NCBI GenBank assembly: GCA_002317155.1
Contig: DCIR01000021.1
Location: 1-43,782 of the forward strand
From: Lachnospiraceae bacterium UBA1721
GTDB taxonomy: Bacteria > Bacillota > Clostridia > Lachnospirales > Lachnospiraceae
Direction: 5' to 3'
DNA length: 43,782 nt
Shown: positions 35,559 through 43,782 of the stretch, piece after piece
How positions within the stretch are numbered: position 1 is the first letter of the stretch
Layout: each line of letters begins with the position of its first letter
The notes under the pieces: model-generated
What the model was told of the DNA's origin: nothing
Database searches by the model: none
Seen by the model: the letters and a program-made list of their open reading frames with translations, nothing else
Program-made: the position numbers and the translations under genes

Positions 35559-36773
35559 TTACAACGAATCCAATGCCTGATACATTGTAAGCATAGGTGC
35601 CATACAAGCACCAAGGATTATACCTACAACTCCAGCAAGCACAATAATTATCATAGGTTCAAGTGCAGCCATCATAGTCTGAGCAGCCATCTCTGTCTCT
35701 TCCTCATAGTACTCTGCGCACTTGTCAAGCATTTCCTCTGTCTGACCGGTTTCTTCGCCAATTCTAACCATATGATATACCATCGGTGGGAATAATCCAC
35801 ACTCTTGAAGCGGTCTGGACAGCGGCTGTCCAATAAGTAATTCTTCCTTCGCTCCTTCAAGCGCTTCCTTAAAGTATACATTTGTCATCGTTTTTGAGGT
35901 AATACCAACTGCTTCAACAAGAGGAATACCTGCTGCAACAAGTGTAGATAAAGTTCTGGCCGCCATCGCCGCCGCGCTCTTTATTACCATTCCCTTGACA
36001 GCAGGGAATGAAATAGCAATCTTTCCAAAGAAATGCTTTCCTTTATCAGTCTTATTGAACGCAATAATTCCAACAACCACGCCAATTATTATCGGAACAA
36101 TAATGAACCAATAATCAATCAAGAAATTACTAACCGCCTGGACACCCTTTGTTATTGCCGGCAAATCGGTTCCCAAGTCCACAAACATTTCTGAATAAGC
36201 AGGAATAACCTTTACCAACATAACGATAACAACAGCTATCATTACAACAACCACCACTATGGGATACATCATCGCCTTTTTGATGATAGCTCGGGTTCTT
36301 CCAGACTTTTCCAACTGAATAGCCATTCGTTCAATAGCAATATCAATACTACCGGAAGCTTCACCAGCCGCAGTCATATTAACCATAAATGGAGTAAAGA
36401 TATTCGGATGTTCTGAAAACGCAGCCGAAAGAGATTCACCTTTTTCTACGCTTGTCTTAACTTCCTCAAGTGCAGCTTTGAGCACTTTATTCTCTGTCGA
36501 TTCAGCCATCATATTGAGGGCATCAATCATAGTGACACCTGCACGTATCATTGACACAAACTGTCTGCAGAATACCGACATATCTCTCAACTTCGGCTTG
36601 CCACCGATATTGATATTCAAATCCTTGTTCAAAGCGCCCTGTTTTTTGATGCTAATAGCCGTCATTCCCTGGCGCTTTATTTCCATTCTGACTGCATCTT
36701 CATTATCAGCGTCGTATGTACTTTTAACTACCGCTCCGGTAGCATCTACTGCTTCATATGCATATAATGCCAC
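35559..36773 (-). CDS. pilC: PilC/GspF-type inner-membrane platform protein
   Basis: A 404-residue membrane protein with two homologous GspF domains. An N-terminal region YAYEAVDATGAVVKSTY is typical of PilC/GspF. It is followed by MSVFCRQFVSMIRAGVTMID at the start of the first domain, two helices around residues 170-225, and a second domain with RTLSTLVAAGIPLVEAV and GEETGQTEEML. The last helix is LEPMIIIVLAGVVGIILG. It anchors the extension motor PilB at the membrane and transmits its movement to the pilin. The start is a GTG with AGAGG about eight bases upstream. It lies 38 bases after pilB. Confidence 0.93.
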   Translation of the reverse strand: MALYAYEAVDATGAVVKSTYDADNEDAVRMEIKRQGMTAISIKKQGALNKDLNINIGGKPKLRDMSVFCRQFVSMIRAGVTMIDALNMMAESTENKVLKAALEEVKTSVEKGESLSAAFSEHPNIFTPFMVNMTAAGEASGSIDIAIERMAIQLEKSGRTRAIIKKAMMYPIVVVVVMIAVVIVMLVKVIPAYSEMFVDLGTDLPAITKGVQAVSNFLIDYWFIIVPIIIGVVVGIIAFNKTDKGKHFFGKIAISFPAVKGMVIKSAAAMAARTLSTLVAAGIPLVEAVGITSKTMTNVYFKEALEGAKEELLIGQPLSRPLQECGLFPPMVYHMVRIGEETGQTEEMLDKCAEYYEEETEMAAQTMMAALEPMIIIVLAGVVGIILGACMAPMLTMYQALDSL

Positions 36774-36811
36774 TTTAGTATCCTCTTTTCAGGTTATATT
36801 TGTTGCCATAA

Positions 36812-38503
36812 TTAGCTATCAAATGATATTCGTGCCATTTCAGCGAAAGACGTTATTCCTTCAAGAACGTAATCCGTACCACCCATATGAAGTGTCTTCA
36901 TTCCGTCCTTAAGCGCCTGCTCCTTAATAGCAGCAGCTCCCATCTTCTTTGAAATTACTCTCTTGAGATCATCCGTAACCACCATAATCTCATATACACC
37001 AATACGTCCTCTGTATCCTGTATTATCACACTTAGAGCATCCAACAGGCTCATAAATAGTAACTTCAGCATCCGGTATAAGATCCATCATTCTGAGTTCT
37101 TCTTCATTTGCGAGCTTACCCTTCTTACATTCAGGGCAAAGACGTCTTACAAGTCTCTGCGCAATAACACCAATAACAGAGTCTGCAATCAAATATGATT
37201 CAATACCCATATCTTCAAGACGTGTTATTGTTGATGCAGATGAGTTAGTATGCAATGTAGATACAACCAAGTGTCCTGTGATAGATGCCTGAACCGCAAT
37301 TCTGGCAGTTTCTTCATCTCGAATCTCACCAATCATGATGATATCAGGGTCTTGTCGAAGAATTGATCTAAGCGCAGAAGCAAATGTGAGTCCTGCTTTA
37401 ACATTAACATGAACCTGGTTGATACCATCAATATTAGCCTCGACAGGATCCTCTACCGTGATAATATTAACGTCTTCTTTATTAAGCTCTGAAAGAGCTG
37501 TGTAAAGAGTAGTCGACTTACCGGAACCGGTAGGTCCGGTAACAAGGAGAATTCCATTCGGGTGTGAAAGAATCCAGTCGAATCTCTTCATCTCATAAGG
37601 TTTAAGTCCAAGCTGACTCTTCTCTCTTGTAAGAGCCATCTTGGCGGTAAGTCTCATAACGACCTTCTCGCCATATACAGTAGGAAGAATAGATACACGG
37701 ATATCATACTCTACTCGGTCAACAATCTGAGTAATACGACCATCCTGTGGCTTACGTTTCTCTGCTATATCCATACCACCGATAATCTTGATACGTGCGA
37801 TAATGGCAGATAATACATTAATATTATATGAACCTCTCTCGTAGCAAGCACCGTCAATACGGTAACGAACTCTGATTCGAGATTCAAGAGGCTCTACATG
37901 AATATCGGAAGCTCTCTGACGTACTGCGTTATCAATCATATCCTTAACCATGATAACGACGGGCGAACTACTGATACTAGTAGCCTCAGCTTCCGATGCA
38001 GCCTGGACACCAAGGTTCTTCTCTTTAGCATATGCATCAAGTGCATCAGATACATCATTTTGGCCAAAGAATCTATCTATAGCCATCAATATTTCACGTT
38101 CGGTGGCTACAAATACCTGTACATTGTAATTGGTAACGATAGAAATATCGTCCTGCGCATTGATATCCAGAGGATCACTCATTGCAACCTGGATGTTGCC
38201 GGCAATATCATCAATTCCAAATGGGAATACTTTAATCTTCTTCAGATAGTCACCCTGGAACATATCAAGAACACTTTTGTCAACATCTATAGCCCCTATA
38301 TCTATAGTAGGATATCCAAGCTGATGGCTAAGTGCAAATGCAATCTTGTCCTCTCCTAGGATATTATTCTCTATGAGATATTCGCCGAGCTTCATGCCCG
38401 ACTCCTTCTGAGCTGTAAGTGCTTCCTGAAGCTGTTCCTCTGTGAGGAGACCTTCGGATACAAGAATATCACCTATTCTTATCTTTTTTCTGCGAAAATC
38501 CAT
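36812..38503 (-). CDS. pilB: PilB/GspE-type assembly ATPase
   Basis: A 563-residue cytoplasmic motor that drives pilus extension. Residues about 5-150 form an MshEN-type regulatory domain (IGDILVSEGLLTEEQLQEAL), which in relatives can bind c-di-GMP. The ATPase has the Walker A motif GPTGSGKST (about 324-332), an Asp box ITVEDPVE, Walker B-region DIIMIGEIRDEETA (about 385-395), a His box STLHTNSSAS, and a tetracysteine metal site CPEC (about 454) and CSKC (about 491). The last feature marks PilB/GspE rather than PilT. The ATG at 38503 has GAGG six bases upstream; a TTG four codons earlier is less likely. First gene of the pilus operon, behind a candidate promoter. Confidence 0.95.
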   Translation of the reverse strand: MDFRRKKIRIGDILVSEGLLTEEQLQEALTAQKESGMKLGEYLIENNILGEDKIAFALSHQLGYPTIDIGAIDVDKSVLDMFQGDYLKKIKVFPFGIDDIAGNIQVAMSDPLDINAQDDISIVTNYNVQVFVATEREILMAIDRFFGQNDVSDALDAYAKEKNLGVQAASEAEATSISSSPVVIMVKDMIDNAVRQRASDIHVEPLESRIRVRYRIDGACYERGSYNINVLSAIIARIKIIGGMDIAEKRKPQDGRITQIVDRVEYDIRVSILPTVYGEKVVMRLTAKMALTREKSQLGLKPYEMKRFDWILSHPNGILLVTGPTGSGKSTTLYTALSELNKEDVNIITVEDPVEANIDGINQVHVNVKAGLTFASALRSILRQDPDIIMIGEIRDEETARIAVQASITGHLVVSTLHTNSSASTITRLEDMGIESYLIADSVIGVIAQRLVRRLCPECKKGKLANEEELRMMDLIPDAEVTIYEPVGCSKCDNTGYRGRIGVYEIMVVTDDLKRVISKKMGAAAIKEQALKDGMKTLHMGGTDYVLEGITSFAEMARISFDS

Positions 38504-38539
38504 ATTAAACCTCAAAATATCATAGTTATTTGCTTAATA

Positions 38540-38567
38540 AGTATAGCATATATCTAAAATTTTACAA
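38540..38567 (-). promoter_or_regulatory. Candidate promoter of the pilus operon
   Basis: On the minus strand TTGTAA (38562-38567) and TATACT (38540-38545) are 16 bp apart, about 36 bases before the pilB start codon. The -10 box is close to consensus; the -35 box matches at four of six positions. Confidence 0.45.
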
Positions 38568-38799
38568 ATATTTTATTTTTACATAATAGCCGCTTGTTTT
38601 TTGTATAGTATGTACAACAAAAAGATAACAAATATATATATTTTATCTTAACAAAGTCACCAAACTACTCATATATACATATTAACGGCATATTTATCAT
38701 ATTACACCATAAATATGCAGCCCCATCAATAAGCTCACAGCGCCATTCATACCAGATTTTAGTAATTCATACCCAATCATATAATATGATTAATAATGA

Positions 38800-38828
38800 T
38801 TGCTAATGAATCAAACCTTATTTATAAT
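38800..38828 (+). promoter_or_regulatory. Promoter of the TPR-protein gene
   Basis: TTGCTA (38800-38805) and a perfect TATAAT (38823-38828) are 17 bp apart. The expected transcript start leaves a leader of only about 15 bases, which contains the strong AGGAGGTG site before the ATG at 38852. Confidence 0.6.
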
Positions 38829-38851
38829 AGAGAATCATTAGGAGGTGCCCT

Positions 38852-40159
38852 ATGGCTAGCAAAAACAACAAGCATAACAACACCAAAGGTTTTAAGAACA
38901 TTGATGTAAGTCCACGTATTCTTGTCATATGTCTCGTCGCAATAACAGCGATTGGTGCAATTGTAGTTGCATCTGTATTACTTTACAGAAATTACAAGGT
39001 ACAGCGCTTTGATAACATGATGACAAAAGGCAACAACTACCTTACTGTAATGAATTACGATTCTGCCATAGCAGAATACTTAGTAGTATTGGAAGCCGAT
39101 GAATCTTATGATCTCGCATACATCGGCATTGCCAATGCATACAAGGGTAAGGCGAACGAATGCCGCAAGGATGATATTTTCCTCGCAATCGAATATTACA
39201 ATACTGCTTTGGAATGGCTCAACAAAGGCTATGAGCTTACGTCATCAGAGCGTATCAATGCCAAGATTGAAGAAATCATGGATTTGCTTCATATTGCCGA
39301 GATACAGTCAACTGCTTTAGCAGAAGGTTCACCTGAATACTATGAAGATTTATTCCAGAAGTCATATGCCGGCTTATATGACCAATTAACTGATGTGGGT
39401 ATGATTAATACATATTATACCAATAATTATTATACGCTTTTGACTAATGACGAAAGAATAGTTGCATACTCTCCTCTCGTCGACACCGTATCTTCATATA
39501 TCATTGATCTCTACGGTATGTGCGATATTTATGATGAAGATTCATTCTGGGATGCACTTTATATAAACACATCTCTTGATTACGACACATATAACAATGC
39601 CACTTACATTAGCGGCCCCTGCGCATATCAGATACTTACCAATTTATATATATATATTGGAGAGCCCAGCAAAGCACAGCAGATTCGTCAAAAATACGCA
39701 GATTCGTTAAGCAACCCTGCAATTGCATCTGACAATTATACTATAGGCTCTGTACAATCCAGTGAATACAGTATTTACAACTCTTACGGTTTACTAATCG
39801 AATCATCAGCAGCAGTCAAGAGTGAAGCAGCAACAGCTTATGCAATCATCAAAAATGAATATAATGAGTCTTTGCAGTATTCATCATATTACTACTATAC
39901 TCCCAGCTATATCAATTCTGATTCGGAATGGGCCGGATACACCGAGAAAACAGTCACATATACTTATGATGATTCTGGCAGATTAATTCAGATGCAAACT
40001 GTAGATCACGATATCGATAACGACACCTATAGAAATTCAGAACTAACATATACCTACAATGGTGACAACACCTACACTTCTGCATATACCGAAGACGGTG
40101 GCGAAACAGTATATGAATCAGTTTATAAATATAATGAATACGGCAGATTAGTAGATTAA
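38852..40159 (+). CDS. Membrane-anchored TPR protein with YD-like C-terminal repeats
   Basis: A 435-residue protein with a basic Asn/Lys-rich start and one membrane helix (about 24-46); the rest is probably outside. Residues about 55-135 contain TPR-like helix pairs (NYLTVMNYDSAIAEYLVVLE and AYIGIANAYKGKA). The middle is Tyr-rich and unassigned. The last about 80 residues hold two units of the type YTYDDSGRLIQ and YKYNEYGRLVD, resembling YD/RHS repeats but far too few for an RHS toxin. An excellent AGGAGGTG four bases before the ATG fixes the start. It is divergent from pilB and sits behind its own promoter. A role as a pilus-associated scaffold is possible from position only. Confidence 0.72.
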   Translation: MASKNNKHNNTKGFKNIDVSPRILVICLVAITAIGAIVVASVLLYRNYKVQRFDNMMTKGNNYLTVMNYDSAIAEYLVVLEADESYDLAYIGIANAYKGKANECRKDDIFLAIEYYNTALEWLNKGYELTSSERINAKIEEIMDLLHIAEIQSTALAEGSPEYYEDLFQKSYAGLYDQLTDVGMINTYYTNNYYTLLTNDERIVAYSPLVDTVSSYIIDLYGMCDIYDEDSFWDALYINTSLDYDTYNNATYISGPCAYQILTNLYIYIGEPSKAQQIRQKYADSLSNPAIASDNYTIGSVQSSEYSIYNSYGLLIESSAAVKSEAATAYAIIKNEYNESLQYSSYYYYTPSYINSDSEWAGYTEKTVTYTYDDSGRLIQMQTVDHDIDNDTYRNSELTYTYNGDNTYTSAYTEDGGETVYESVYKYNEYGRLVD

Positions 40160-40230
40160 CTGCATAACCAATCTACCAATTAATTGTTACGTGTTAATAT
40201 ATCAATCCGCAATCAATAAATAATACTTCT

Positions 40231-40268
40231 AAACGGGAGTATGCATAACAACGTGCACGCTCCCGTTT
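40231..40268 (+). terminator. Terminator of the TPR gene, possibly bidirectional
   Basis: A stem of AAACGGGAG with CTCCCGTTT (40231-40239 and 40260-40268), extended by an inner TGCA pairing. On the plus strand it ends in a T-rich run (TTTATTTATAT). It lies 71 bases after the TPR stop codon and just 12 bases before the convergent BspA-like stop codon, so it may serve both, better for the plus strand. Confidence 0.7.
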
Positions 40269-40279
40269 ATTTATATAAC

Positions 40280-42805
40280 TTATTCCTTCCTCTTCCTATA
40301 CGCCAGCATCACTACTCCGGCTGCTACGCATCCGCCCGCTATCATCAGTCTCCACTTCTTAACCTTTACCCAGTTCTTAAATGCCTCTCCTGCACTTAAC
40401 GGAGTTCCGCTATTCATAGCACCTGCACTTCCGCCAACAGCACCAACGCCCATCTGCGCTCCCATCGGTCCTGCCGCAAATGCTTCTATGGTCTCATTAG
40501 CCACTATAACATCTTCTGCGCCAAGCAAATTACCTGTACTGTATATTGCAAAAGGCGACAGATGATATGTGGTAAATCTCACATATTTCTTTCCTTCTAC
40601 ACTTACAGTCTCAGCTCGTAATTCTTCCAACTGTCCGTTTCGGTCAACTGTCAGTACAGCAAGCTTAGTATCAGCATTAATACTGTCCGGAATAGGAATT
40701 GCTATTGTTAATCCTACTTTGCCAAGTTTTGTTATCTCTATGCCGCTCTTATCAGTAAGCACCATCTCGTATATAGAAGGATTAATAAGCGATCTATCGC
40801 TCAGAATACTTTCCGCACGATTCATAGCTTTATTAAGTATATCGTTAGATGTAACATTCTTAACAACAAGAGTATATGCTTCCTGAGCCGCTTCCAGATA
40901 CGCTTCTATTCCGTAATCATCATCTCGATTACCATCGGCGCCAACTACAGTCACACCTACATTGTGGCCTACATCTGCAGTTGACGAAGAGCCTCCATTA
41001 TCTGCCCCTGCACCTACATATACCGAAGCATCTCCGGCATTTACCCTGGCCCTTAATTCAGCATTCGATAGTCTTTCAGCCGTTGCCTCGTGTGTAGTTT
41101 CAGGTTCGCTTCCAAGATAAAACAGTACTGCATCATCATCAAATGCATTTATTCCCAATGCTACAAGCGCACTAGGAAGCACAGTCCTTTCAATAGCTGT
41201 ATCCTTAAACGCTCTATCAAGAATATACTTTACGCTGCTTTCATCCAGATTTATATCTGCAAGATTAGTGCATCCATTAAATGCTTCCTCACCAATTACC
41301 TTCACACTTTTAGGCAGGATAACTTTTTTTATCTCTGTGTGATTCTCAAATACATCCGCAGCAATACTTCTTACGCCATCCGGTATTTCTACTGTATCGG
41401 TGCTACCCTTATATGCAACCAGTACGCCTCCGCTTATTAGAAAATCTCCATCACTTGAATCAGAATTTCCCGATCCATTATAAAAATTCTCCACCCATGC
41501 AGTGTATGCAAATGCGTTTGGCTCCACAAACATTACGCTCTCTGGTAATGTTATCGAATTCAGATTATCACAATGATAAAATGCACCATATGAAATTCGC
41601 TCAACTTTATTCGGTATCACAATAGATGATAGTGAGCTTCTGGCGTATGCAAACTGACCTATTTCTTCTATTGTCTCCGGAAGCACCACATGGTTAATCG
41701 AAGTATTACAATAGTATGCCTGGTCAGCTACTATTTTCCCATCCACAATGGTGTACTTAGGGATCATACTGCTATCCACGGCACCTTCGCCCATATCACT
41801 GCCGTTTCCTGTACCTGATCCATTTCCCGAACCGTTCGAATCCCCACCGGTATCCGACGCACTTCCATCAGTTCCAGATACAGTATTACCATCCGCATCA
41901 TACTGAGGTGGATTATTACCACTATATACATTCGGGCTGGCGGAATCCATAAACACCACCGCCTGATTGCCGACTATATGAACTGTACCATATGCATCAT
42001 CGCCTTCATTAATGATCGAAGAATAATCAGTTCTGTTTGATACAGTTCCATCAGGATTGTAGATAAACTCTATCGATGAGCCACCATTTCCCGAACCGTT
42101 ATCGCCGCCACCTGCACCATTTGATCCACCACCATTCGAGTTACCATCACTCGATCCGGTGCCGCCATTTCCATCGGCATTTCCGGAACCATTCCCATTA
42201 CCCGAAGGATTGAAATTGCTAACATCCTCATATTCATTGAACTCCATCTGACGCTGATAGAATTCCTGCGCATACTTATACGGATATGAGCCTTCAGGTG
42301 CGCGAATGATTAGTTTATAACATCCATCAAACGCAGTCTCATGAATATTCATCGTCTTATAGGTAATATTAGCCTCTGTCAGACTGATATTATCCTCAAA
42401 TGCATACAAGCCGATTCTAGCCACATTCTCAGGTATTGTAATCGAAGCCAAGCTCTTACAATTAGCAAAAGCATAATCTCCTATTTCTTCCAGTCCACCG
42501 CCAATTGATACACTGGTCAGCGCACATCCCCAGAAGGCATACGGTTCAATCTTGGTAACTGATTTAGGTATAACCACTGATTTAACATATACATTATTTT
42601 TAAATGCATCTGTCGCAATCGTCTGAATCCCATCAGGAATTACAACAGTGGAATCAGTTCCAACATATTTTTTTAAAACCGTATCCTCAAATATAGAAAA
42701 ATCGGAGGCTTCGTTTGCCGCGATAGCCTCCGATGCCGGAAGCTGCATTACGACAAGAGCACATATTAAAAATAATACTCCTAACAGCTTTCGAAATTTT
42801 TTCAT
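40280..42805 (-). CDS. BspA-type leucine-rich-repeat surface protein
   Basis: An 841-residue exported protein. The signal peptide (about 1-30) ends near SEAIAANEA. Two blocks of LRR_5/BspA repeats (about 35-165 and about 345-570) show units such as SITIPENVARIGLYAFEDN and VVIPKSVTKIEPYAFWGC. A Gly/Asn/Ser-rich linker (about 200-245) and a second such stretch (about 300-335) separate the blocks. After residue 640 comes a domain shared with the next protein (IPIPDSINADTKLAVLTV, then HLSPFAIYSTG). The end has a hydrophobic helix (about 815-836) and a basic tail, but no LPXTG-like motif, so anchoring is likely by the membrane helix. The gene starts 3 bases after the upstream surface-protein gene. 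BspA proteins often act as adhesins. Confidence 0.85.
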   Translation of the reverse strand: MKKFRKLLGVLFLICALVVMQLPASEAIAANEASDFSIFEDTVLKKYVGTDSTVVIPDGIQTIATDAFKNNVYVKSVVIPKSVTKIEPYAFWGCALTSVSIGGGLEEIGDYAFANCKSLASITIPENVARIGLYAFEDNISLTEANITYKTMNIHETAFDGCYKLIIRAPEGSYPYKYAQEFYQRQMEFNEYEDVSNFNPSGNGNGSGNADGNGGTGSSDGNSNGGGSNGAGGGDNGSGNGGSSIEFIYNPDGTVSNRTDYSSIINEGDDAYGTVHIVGNQAVVFMDSASPNVYSGNNPPQYDADGNTVSGTDGSASDTGGDSNGSGNGSGTGNGSDMGEGAVDSSMIPKYTIVDGKIVADQAYYCNTSINHVVLPETIEEIGQFAYARSSLSSIVIPNKVERISYGAFYHCDNLNSITLPESVMFVEPNAFAYTAWVENFYNGSGNSDSSDGDFLISGGVLVAYKGSTDTVEIPDGVRSIAADVFENHTEIKKVILPKSVKVIGEEAFNGCTNLADINLDESSVKYILDRAFKDTAIERTVLPSALVALGINAFDDDAVLFYLGSEPETTHEATAERLSNAELRARVNAGDASVYVGAGADNGGSSSTADVGHNVGVTVVGADGNRDDDYGIEAYLEAAQEAYTLVVKNVTSNDILNKAMNRAESILSDRSLINPSIYEMVLTDKSGIEITKLGKVGLTIAIPIPDSINADTKLAVLTVDRNGQLEELRAETVSVEGKKYVRFTTYHLSPFAIYSTGNLLGAEDVIVANETIEAFAAGPMGAQMGVGAVGGSAGAMNSGTPLSAGEAFKNWVKVKKWRLMIAGGCVAAGVVMLAYRKRKE

Positions 42806-42808
42806 TTA

Positions 42809-43782
42809 TTAACTAGCCTTTCTGAGCTTCTTCTTATCCTTTTTAAGGAAAAGGAATACCGAACCGGCTCCGAGTCCAAGAGCTAGGAAATATTTAGGCT
42901 GTATTCCATCGCCGGTCTTAGGTGTGCTGTCAATAGTTCCATTGCCGCCTGTTACTCCACCTGTAAGTGTAGAGGTATCGGCATAGATCACATAAGGTGA
43001 GAAGTGGGTACATGTAAATGTCACACAAGCCACCCCATTGATTGTTGTAAATTTAGGTGCCAATGACTCAAGCTGATTATTTGAAATCGCAGCCACCTTA
43101 TTATTACCGGCATACTGAATCATTGAATCCGGCAAAGGTAATGTTACAGTAACGCTAAGTCCTGTGGTATCGGTAATCTTCTTTGATCCTGTTGAATCAT
43201 ACAAAGATATATCCATCGGGAAATATACGATATTATCTACATTACCATACTGATTAAGCAATGCCTTAAGAACAGCCTCAGATGCTTCGCTGGTCTCAGA
43301 TATCTTGATAACAAAATTATCTGAAGATCCATTAACGGTAGCTGATACTACTCCGGTATTTGAAAGTCCGTTCTTATCAATAACAACTGTTGTTCCACCG
43401 GTTGAAGGAGAAGGTGAAGGAGTATTGTTATTTCCACCGCCGTTTCCACCAGAATTTCCACCGTTTGAACCTGATGTCTTTGTTACGTAGTTAGCAGTTA
43501 CAGTTACATTTTCTGCAGGCATTGTGATAACCGTTGCAGATAAAGCCTTCGAAGCAATTTTAGTGTTATCAGGTGAGATCGTCCAGCTTCCGAAAGTAAG
43601 TCCACTTGCAGGATCATTAGCAACGATAATCGCCTGTGCTCCTGCCTGGTAAGTTCCTGAGCCAGAACCATTAATAACAGTTAACGTGTAGACAGGAGTG
43701 GTTGTTCCACCATTATTTCCATTGTTACCGCCATTGCCATTATTGTTTCCGTTATTGCCGTTGTCGGTTCCGCCATTGCCGT
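42809..43782 (-). CDS. Surface protein with InlB-B-like repeat and TPKTGD wall anchor (5' part cut by window edge)
   Basis: The reading frame is open from the stop at 42809 to the window edge; I extended it by hand beyond an internal Met at 43522, which is not the start. The visible part begins with Gly/Asn-rich linker (GNGGNNGNNGG), then one divergent InlB B-repeat-like module (YTLTVINGSGSGTYQAGA to TMPAENVTVTANY), another Gly/Asn linker, and a pre-anchor domain homologous to that in the BspA-like neighbour (LPLPDSMIQYAGNNKVAAIS, HFSPYVIY). It ends with TPKTGDG, a hydrophobic helix and KKDKKKLRKAS, which is a sortase-type signal with Thr in place of the usual Leu. The protein is therefore probably linked to the cell wall. 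Its N-terminus lies outside the window. Confidence 0.82.
   Translation of the reverse strand, partial: GNGGTDNGNNGNNNGNGGNNGNNGGTTTPVYTLTVINGSGSGTYQAGAQAIIVANDPASGLTFGSWTISPDNTKIASKALSATVITMPAENVTVTANYVTKTSGSNGGNSGGNGGGNNNTPSPSPSTGGTTVVIDKNGLSNTGVVSATVNGSSDNFVIKISETSEASEAVLKALLNQYGNVDNIVYFPMDISLYDSTGSKKITDTTGLSVTVTLPLPDSMIQYAGNNKVAAISNNQLESLAPKFTTINGVACVTFTCTHFSPYVIYADTSTLTGGVTGGNGTIDSTPKTGDGIQPKYFLALGLGAGSVFLFLKKDKKKLRKAS

Larger units (their letters stand above)
38504..38851. other. Divergent intergenic region between pilB and the TPR gene
   Basis: A 348-base very AT-rich gap without a credible gene. It carries a candidate pilB promoter at 38540-38567 (minus strand) and one for the TPR gene at 38800-38828 (plus strand). 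An imperfect dyad TTGTA/TACAA at 38601-38617 lies between them and could bind a regulator, but it may be chance. No riboswitch-like structure was recognised. Confidence 0.5.

Noticed and set aside
38601..38617. TTGTA/TACAA dyad as a regulator-binding site
   Set aside because: Short and expected by chance in such AT-rich DNA; no matching copy was seen elsewhere in the window.
39960..40159. RHS/YD toxin system
   Set aside because: Only two short YD-like units, no toxin tip and no immunity gene next to it.
41760..42220. Gly/Asn-rich repeated DNA in the BspA-like gene as a CRISPR or minisatellite
   Set aside because: Units vary in length and the frame is kept; it encodes flexible linkers.
423..43490. 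Many open frames of 60-150 codons opposite or overlapping the genes listed
   Set aside because: They lack ribosome-binding sites and family motifs and lie inside well-supported genes in other frames; their composition (many Cys, His and Leu-rich runs) is that of antisense frames.

Overview
The window looks like chromosomal DNA of a low-GC, Gram-positive Clostridia member, most likely a Lachnospiraceae relative (Butyrivibrio/Roseburia-like). This is inferred from the AT-rich sequence, the Firmicutes-type Shine-Dalgarno sites, lipoproteins without an outer-membrane apparatus, a sortase-like TPKTGD anchor, BspA-type leucine-rich repeats and a type IV pilus operon that has PilM/N/O but no secretin. 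Almost everything is on the minus strand. The exceptions are a DMT transporter (10172-11146) and a TPR protein (38852-40159). I see no tRNA, rRNA or CRISPR array. All family names come from reading motifs; no database search was run.

Layout. (1) 1-323: start of thiN (thiamine pyrophosphokinase), cut by the window edge. (2) 430-7939: an unusual five-gene operon, transcribed from 7939 down. It encodes two MalF/MalG-type permeases, a MacA/HlyD-like adaptor with a very long coiled coil, a MacB periplasmic-core-domain protein that lacks the ATPase and most of the FtsX membrane part, and a large lipoprotein joining a propeller-like half to a solute-binding half. No ATPase gene is present. (3) 8046-14669: a membrane-anchored Ig-domain protein with a trypsin-like C-terminus, the DMT transporter, a C39-like cysteine peptidase, and a paralogue of the large lipoprotein that is translationally coupled to the peptidase. 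(4) 14762-17363: a fusion of a DNA-deoxyinosine-glycosylase-like domain to a TIGR01212-type radical SAM enzyme, and a membrane transglutaminase-like protein. (5) 17417-25668: an AT-richer surface-glycan cluster with a small membrane protein, two tandem GT-C glycosyltransferase-like proteins, a Wzy-like polymerase, a UGM/protoporphyrinogen-oxidase-like flavoprotein and, at its end, an extra type IV pilin. (6) 25836-26500: a decayed PD-(D/E)XK (Rpn-type) transposase-like gene and a 20-bp direct repeat. (7) 26571-38503: a complete type IV pilus assembly operon in the order pilB, pilC, pilA, pilD, pilMN fusion, pilO, then PilV/GspI-, GspK/PilX-, GspH/FimT- and PilW/GspJ-like minor pilins. pilT is not present. 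(8) 38852-43782: a divergent TPR protein with YD-like C-terminal repeats, a BspA-like LRR surface protein, and the C-terminal part of a sortase-type surface protein. The last two share a homologous pre-anchor domain.

How the parts may work together (inference): most of the window is surface machinery. The pilus operon builds the fibre. The glycan cluster ends in a second pilin and may decorate or export something for that fibre. The permease/adaptor/MacB-core/lipoprotein operon is the best candidate for an undescribed system: an importer-type ABC core apparently joined to tripartite-efflux-type extracytoplasmic parts in a cell without an outer membrane.
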